Below the pieces are notes generated by a model. That model saw nothing but the letters and a program-made list of their open reading frames with translations, was not told the origin of the DNA and searched no databases. A program made the translations under genes and the position numbers. A stretch of 64,000 nucleotides of DNA from Jacaranda mimosifolia (Eukaryota > Streptophyta > Magnoliopsida > Lamiales > Bignoniaceae), in the NCBI GenBank assembly GCA_018894105.1, contig CM032122.1:30907404-30971403 (forward strand), in the 5' to 3' direction. Shown here piece by piece: positions 59,702 to 64,000 of the stretch. Positions within the stretch are counted from its first letter, which is position 1. Each line of letters starts with the position of its first letter.

Positions 59702-61361
59702 TATATATATATATATTTATATAATGTGGACCCTTTTTATTTTATTTTATTTAATTTAACAATTATATGCATTGTGGACCTAGTTGTCAATTATCAAAGT
59801 ATTAGTTTATGGGATGCCAAATGTCAATTCAACTAGGAAAATCGCAGCACTTTCTGTTTGCGGAAGCAATGAATTTTCTGAGTGGGCATTATCTCTGTTG
59901 TTCCCTGAGGTTTGCGCATTTTCCTCCAAGGAATTTAATTTTTCTATTTGTTTCCACGATATCCGACCCAAAATTTATTTATTTATTTATTTATATCACC
60001 ATTGCATTGGCCACAGGGCATCTTAGAAACGTTATTTTGACATTTTATTTTGTATCATATTAGTTTTAAATCAAAAGTTCAATGGCCTTTGTATCTCTCA
60101 GATGACTTCAACCATAGTATAGGAATACTACACGGATTTGTGTTTGTTTTGGCTCAACATAATTTAAATTCAATTAAATGCATAAATAAAGATATATGGA
60201 GAATTTTCTAATTCATTAATGGTAAATAAATAAGAAAATTAATTAGAAGAATGCAAAAAATAATTAATCTAATTAAATCAGATAGACATGAGTTCGGTGA
60301 TATTATGAGGACATTGTTTTGAGAAGCTAAATAAGTAAAGTTCACATAGAATAAGCACCCACGGTAAGTGAAATATGTACATAGACCCCTCATTTTATTG
60401 GGAAGTTTGAACCTATTAATAGTGTCATCCATGATAATTTCTTGTCTTTATATATTTACACAAGTATGTTCATTTAATGTTCGGTCAAATTTGAGCCCAA
60501 ATTTTACATATAAAATTGTAAAGGAGGTGCTACTCAATTAAATGACCAGTGGATATTCACAATGATTGAATTATACAAAGTTTACTTAGAATAAGAATAA
60601 GCTCTTTATTTTCTTTGTTTTTTTTTTTTTTTCATTTTCTTTATATTTGCGTGCACATTCAAGAACCAAGAATATGTTAGAATTTGAACTTCGAACTTTA
60701 CATGTATAAGTGCAAGAGCAATATTATTGAGCCAATTGACTACTCGCATCATAAGCTTTCGCAATTTTCTCTATTGAATTCTCAATTAGTTTACTAGAAA
60801 TTGAATTATCTTGCCTGTCGGGTATTCTTCTGTTCCGTCTGATTCGATCTTATCTTCCCAATTGGCTAGAAATTAAAGGCAATGGATGATCTTCTTCTAT
60901 GCCCCTGTAATTGATGTTATCTTCCCAATTGACTAAATAAAAGTCTCAACCGAGGTAGTCTTTACTTATTATGCTATACTCACAAGTTGTGACTTTTTCA
61001 TAACAATAAATGGAACTAACTAGCTATTTAGACTCACCAACAATATAAAGAAAGAACCCAACCTTTATCATCATCTAAAAATCAAGCTTCTCTACCACTA
61101 ATATAATAAAAAGGTTGATCAACCAAACTCGGAACATATTGGATCGATTAGAGTTTATCAGTTAATGTCTTCATATTAACACTTTTTAGATCACTAAACA
61201 AAGAGAGAATGTGTAACAATCTGTCCTCTATTCCCCATAGATATGCATGCAGATCATAAAAGTGTGCCAAAAAATTAGATGCAGTTCCCACAAGAAGAAG
61301 ATCATCAGCAACCAATTACTTCAATACTATTACCACTAATTTCTTTTGGACAAAAAGATCA
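59702..61361. other. Spacer right of the retrotransposon
   Basis: No gene recognised. 59790-60070 has more balanced composition and overlapping short frames without motifs. A SINE-like scrap lies at about 60640-60750. Positions 61195-61361 are the 3' UTR side of the NRAMP-type exon. Confidence 0.45.
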
Positions 61362-61790
61362 TTAACTTGTGGTTTCAGTTAGATCACTGGCATGCCAACT
61401 AGTAACTTCAATCAAGATCATCACTAGTGATCTGATCCTCCTTTGAGGTAATTGCATATTTGCTATGTCTTCTCTAGGCCGTAGGCTATACACTGACACC
61501 TCGCCCGCCCCATTGGCCGTATGACTTTCAGAAGCTGTTAGGGCGATAAGGTGGGTGCGCTCCTTGTTTTTCCGGATGACCAGATAAGCGATGCTGGCCA
61601 GATAAATTAGCATAGCCGAGCATCCCAATAATCCGCAAAGCACAATTCCTATTATGCTCAGATTGCTATGGCGAAGAGAAGAGACTAACTTGTCTGCAAG
61701 ATAACAGACGTTTATGCCCATAATGAGGGAGCAGATGATCCAAGTTGTGGCTGAAAGCTGCCCAACTATGAGTGTTAGCTGCAGTTTCAA
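61362..61790 (-). pseudogene. Terminal exon of an NRAMP-type metal transporter (partial)
   Basis: NRAMP proteins import Mn, Fe and other divalent metals by proton coupling. The sequence GQLSATTWIICSLIMGINVCYL corresponds to one of the last membrane helices of plant NRAMP1/6-type proteins. It is followed by a second helix (IIGIVLCGLLGCSAMLIYLA), the cytosolic RKNKERTHL tail and a variable C-terminus with stop at 61362. A likely splice acceptor (CTGCAG) lies at about 61779-61784. No upstream NRAMP exon was found up to 64 kb. A duplicate of this gene's 3' end is at 29205-29480. It may be a stranded last exon or the end of a gene with a very long intron. Confidence 0.75.
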
Positions 61791-62755
61791 AATAAAATGT
61801 ACAATGTTCTGGCTTTTGCATAAACTTATTCAAAAGATTTTATCAAGATGTTTTTAAAACTTATATGATGCTGGATTTTGTTTTTCAAAATAAGTTTTTG
61901 AAGTGTTCGAATAAAACATCTTAAGACACATAAAGCTTATAAACTCAAAACATCTTACAAAGCTCATGAATTTGTAAGATTTTTTACATTAATTTTGCCT
62001 TTCCCTCTAAGCTGTTATATGACTGATGCCAATACATTTTTTGTACTGTCTGTCTTTAATGGAGCCTTAGAGATAGCAACATAACATGTTCTCCTTAATC
62101 ATATTGAGAGATATACCCAGTAAGACACATCAAGCAAACTGAACTGTGCCACTTCAGACAAAACTGCATCTTTAAACCTCAAATAACTCAAGATCATTGA
62201 CTAGAGATAAACCACTCACTCACTCACTCCACCCCCCACCCCGCCCACTCCCCAACTTCCATAAGATAGCCCCAGCCAGATGAGAGAAAAAGAAGTGGAA
62301 TACACACAAACACACAGAGCACATTCATTTACAAGACATTCCATACCTAGTATTTGCATAGTGATCTGGAGTCTCATATAAATTTCTATTCAACTGTAAA
62401 CCTCCAAACTATCTCTGAAGATTAATATGGAAAATAGTGCATACACCATGTCATAACAAGACATAACATGTCGAGTGCATATGTTCATTCTCAAATGATC
62501 GAATTGTTGCTTCTGTGCAAACAACTTGGTCATGGCTTCACTCAGGTCATAATTGTATGAGCATTATCCAATCCAGGAGGTTGGCTGATTGGGAAGAAGC
62601 GGAAGCTTGTCCGTGTGGATGTTGTGGAAAACATGTGCAGGATCGCAATACAAGAAATGAACTGAAAGGTGGCAGTTCTTGAATAAGGCCTTCTGCTGCT
62701 CTTGTTTTGTATGCCAACATTGAAGATGAAATTTTTCGTTTTTTACATATTATTT
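61791..62755. other. Spacer with MITE fragment
   Basis: Positions 61805-61985 resemble the MITE at 4803 (AAGATGTTTTTAAAACTTAT, AACATCTTACAAAGCT). A C-rich patch (CACTCCACCCCCCACCCC) lies near 62224-62250. No exon recognised. Confidence 0.45.
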
Positions 62756-62763
62756 TGTGCAGG

Positions 62764-62936
62764 ATAGAGAAATTGACGGGCTGAATGAGCAGTTAGAAAA
62801 GGACGCATGATGCCTAGAGCACCTTCAACTGCAGCTGTTGGAGGAATGGAGCAAGCAGGCAGACGCCCAGAGACAGAAGGCAATGCTGCAGAACCAAATA
62901 GCAATGCTTATGGACATATATGTTGCAGGAGAATGA
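62764..62936 (+). pseudogene. Coiled-coil exon scrap, possibly kinesin-like
   Basis: After a TTGTGCAG acceptor, the frame reads DREIDGLNEQLEKDA, a TGA, then LEHLQLQLLEEWSKQADAQ and KAMLQNQIAMLMDI. The pattern is strongly heptad-like. It recalls stalk segments of plant kinesins, but identity is not certain. The stop and the short length mark it as a relic. Confidence 0.45.
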
Positions 62937-63289
62937 AGCTGTGGAGGAAGAAGGAACAAGGAAACGAGGGAACCTAAACATATATGTTTTCTTGTAATTC
63001 ACATTCGATATAGCTATATGCCTTATTCTTTGATGTGTTTCTATGTTGTGGAAAGTCTAAATTGAAGAGGTTGTAGTAGATGGACAATATTGACATTCGG
63101 ACAGCAAATTCTTGCTTGAAGAAATCATTGGGAAATTCATTAAACCAACCAATGTACAGTGTGATTCATCCAAATACATATGGACAGTGATCGTCTCTAA
63201 TTTGTAGTAAAACTTAAGCATTTGCTTCCACTTCTTGCATCCTTAAATACATTTCACTTCCATCAGAATCAGCATAAACAGCCTGTAGT

Positions 63290-63881
63290 TTAAATCTCCT
63301 CTGGAGTGACATTAACAACATGGACCTCTTTCTCAGCTTGTTTAGGGATATCCTACAAGCAAATATGAGGTAACTCAGATTCTCGTGCATGTGTGATGGA
63401 AAAGGATTCAAAGAATTTGCTTATAATTCAATGTAATAACAGCAAAAATTGATCCTTAATTCTATCTAAATGTTACAAGATTTATAATATACATTAGACT
63501 CACCATATCATGACAAAAACGCTCAAAATCAAAACCAAGATCTTCAAGCACAAATTCTGGCAGACTCCTTTCGACATCCCCTTGAAAGAGCATTCCTTGC
63601 TCAATCTGTTCAAGCTCATCCTATGAACAAATACAAGATACTAATTAGCTTCACATGCGCATGTGTATTTGAATGTATTTGAATGCAAAAAATAGCAACA
63701 ATAAGCTCACCATATCATGACAAAAAGACTCATAATCATTGAAAATATCTTGTTCACAGAGCGGCAAAACTTCTTCAGAGAGTGACAGAACTTGTTCAGG
63801 ACCTGGTTGAGGAGCAGCCACCAGTGGTTCCTCCTCAGTGATACCATGGAGCAGGTCCGGCTCAACCTCTCCAAGGAAATC
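63290..63881 (-). CDS. 3' end of an unrecognised gene, three phase-0 exons
   Basis: Three minus-strand exons with AG/GT borders: 63711-63881 (57 codons), 63504-63620 (39 codons) and 63290-63352 (20 codons, ending TAA). Each is in phase 0 and each begins GAT after a TTTATAG, TTCATAG or CTTGTAG acceptor. The predicted protein is acidic. The first exon starts DFLGEVEPDLLHG and ends NDYESFCHDM. The second starts DELEQIEQGMLF and ends FDFERFCHDM. The third starts DIPKQAEKEVHVVNVT. The shared FCHDM ending and identical donor context (ATATGGTGAG) suggest the first two exons are duplicates of each other. I do not recognise the family. The 5' part lies beyond the window. Confidence 0.5.
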
Positions 63882-64000
63882 CTATAAACAAACAAATTCA
63901 ACTCAGATTCAAATGCATATATGTATTTGATGGAAAAGATTGATACTTAATATGAACCTAATTCAATAGGAAAACAGAAAGATCAATGCTTCTATATATC
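63882..64000. other. Probable intron of the unrecognised minus-strand gene
   Basis: Non-coding, AT-rich, upstream of the exon ending at 63881. No further exon before the window edge. Confidence 0.4.

Noticed and set aside
59784..60063. Overlapping plus-strand frames of 80 and 84 codons
   Set aside because: Composition is somewhat gene-like, but no motif, splice pattern or homologue is recognisable.

Overview
This is an AT-rich nuclear segment of a flowering plant, almost certainly a eudicot. The evidence is GT/AG introns, a cinnamoyl-CoA reductase (CCR) gene with the standard five-exon structure, and a dense layer of plant transposable elements (Ty3/gypsy LTR elements, Helitrons, MULE, hAT, CACTA and Harbinger-type elements). 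No rRNA, tRNA, CRISPR or bacterial-type gene was seen. The species cannot be named from the sequence alone.

Layout. 1-2.8 kb: 3' part of a gutted gypsy element (gag remnant, repeat-rich spacer, 3' LTR). 2.8-6.1 kb: AT-rich spacer with a Harbinger-like MITE and a perfect 31-bp hairpin. 6.1-8.8 kb: large solo LTR with a 5-bp target duplication. 9.0-11.2 kb: Helitron. 11.3-13.8 kb: two long-TIR foldback elements. 14.5-17.9 kb: decayed PDS5/Tudor gene spliced in phase to a PEARLI-4-like domain, with a 1.2-kb MULE inside its last codons. 18-19.8 kb: two small DNA elements. 21.5-24.9 kb: Helitron containing a hAT element (itself holding a CACTA MITE) and a solo LTR. 26.1-27.6 kb: third Helitron. 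30.2-35.9 kb: ~525-bp tandem array. 36.2-39.4 kb: minus-strand Helitron with a palindromic 3' terminus. 39.4-41.25 kb: another foldback element.

42.7-47.85 kb holds the one clearly intact gene, a 332-residue CCR (first committed enzyme of monolignol synthesis), with TATA box, five exons and all catalytic residues. About 1 kb downstream lies a decayed duplicate of its last exon and 3' UTR. That duplicate is cut by a complete 10,740-bp Tat-lineage gypsy retrotransposon (48,962-59,701) with TATAT target duplication and 684-bp LTRs. Its gag-pol is on the minus strand. Between integrase and its 3' LTR it carries a 65-bp tandem repeat and a separate intron-containing gene on the opposite (plus) strand. 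Both are broken by stop codons.

59.7-64 kb contains the terminal exon of an NRAMP metal-transporter gene (minus), a coiled-coil gene scrap (plus), and three phase-0 exons forming the 3' end of an unrecognised gene (minus).

The host genes are not a functional cluster. What unifies the window is serial transposon insertion: elements inside elements, and elements inside gene remnants. The most unusual items are the antisense spliced gene in the retrotransposon, the PDS5/PEARLI-4 fusion relic, the palindromic Helitron end and the 525-bp satellite-like array.
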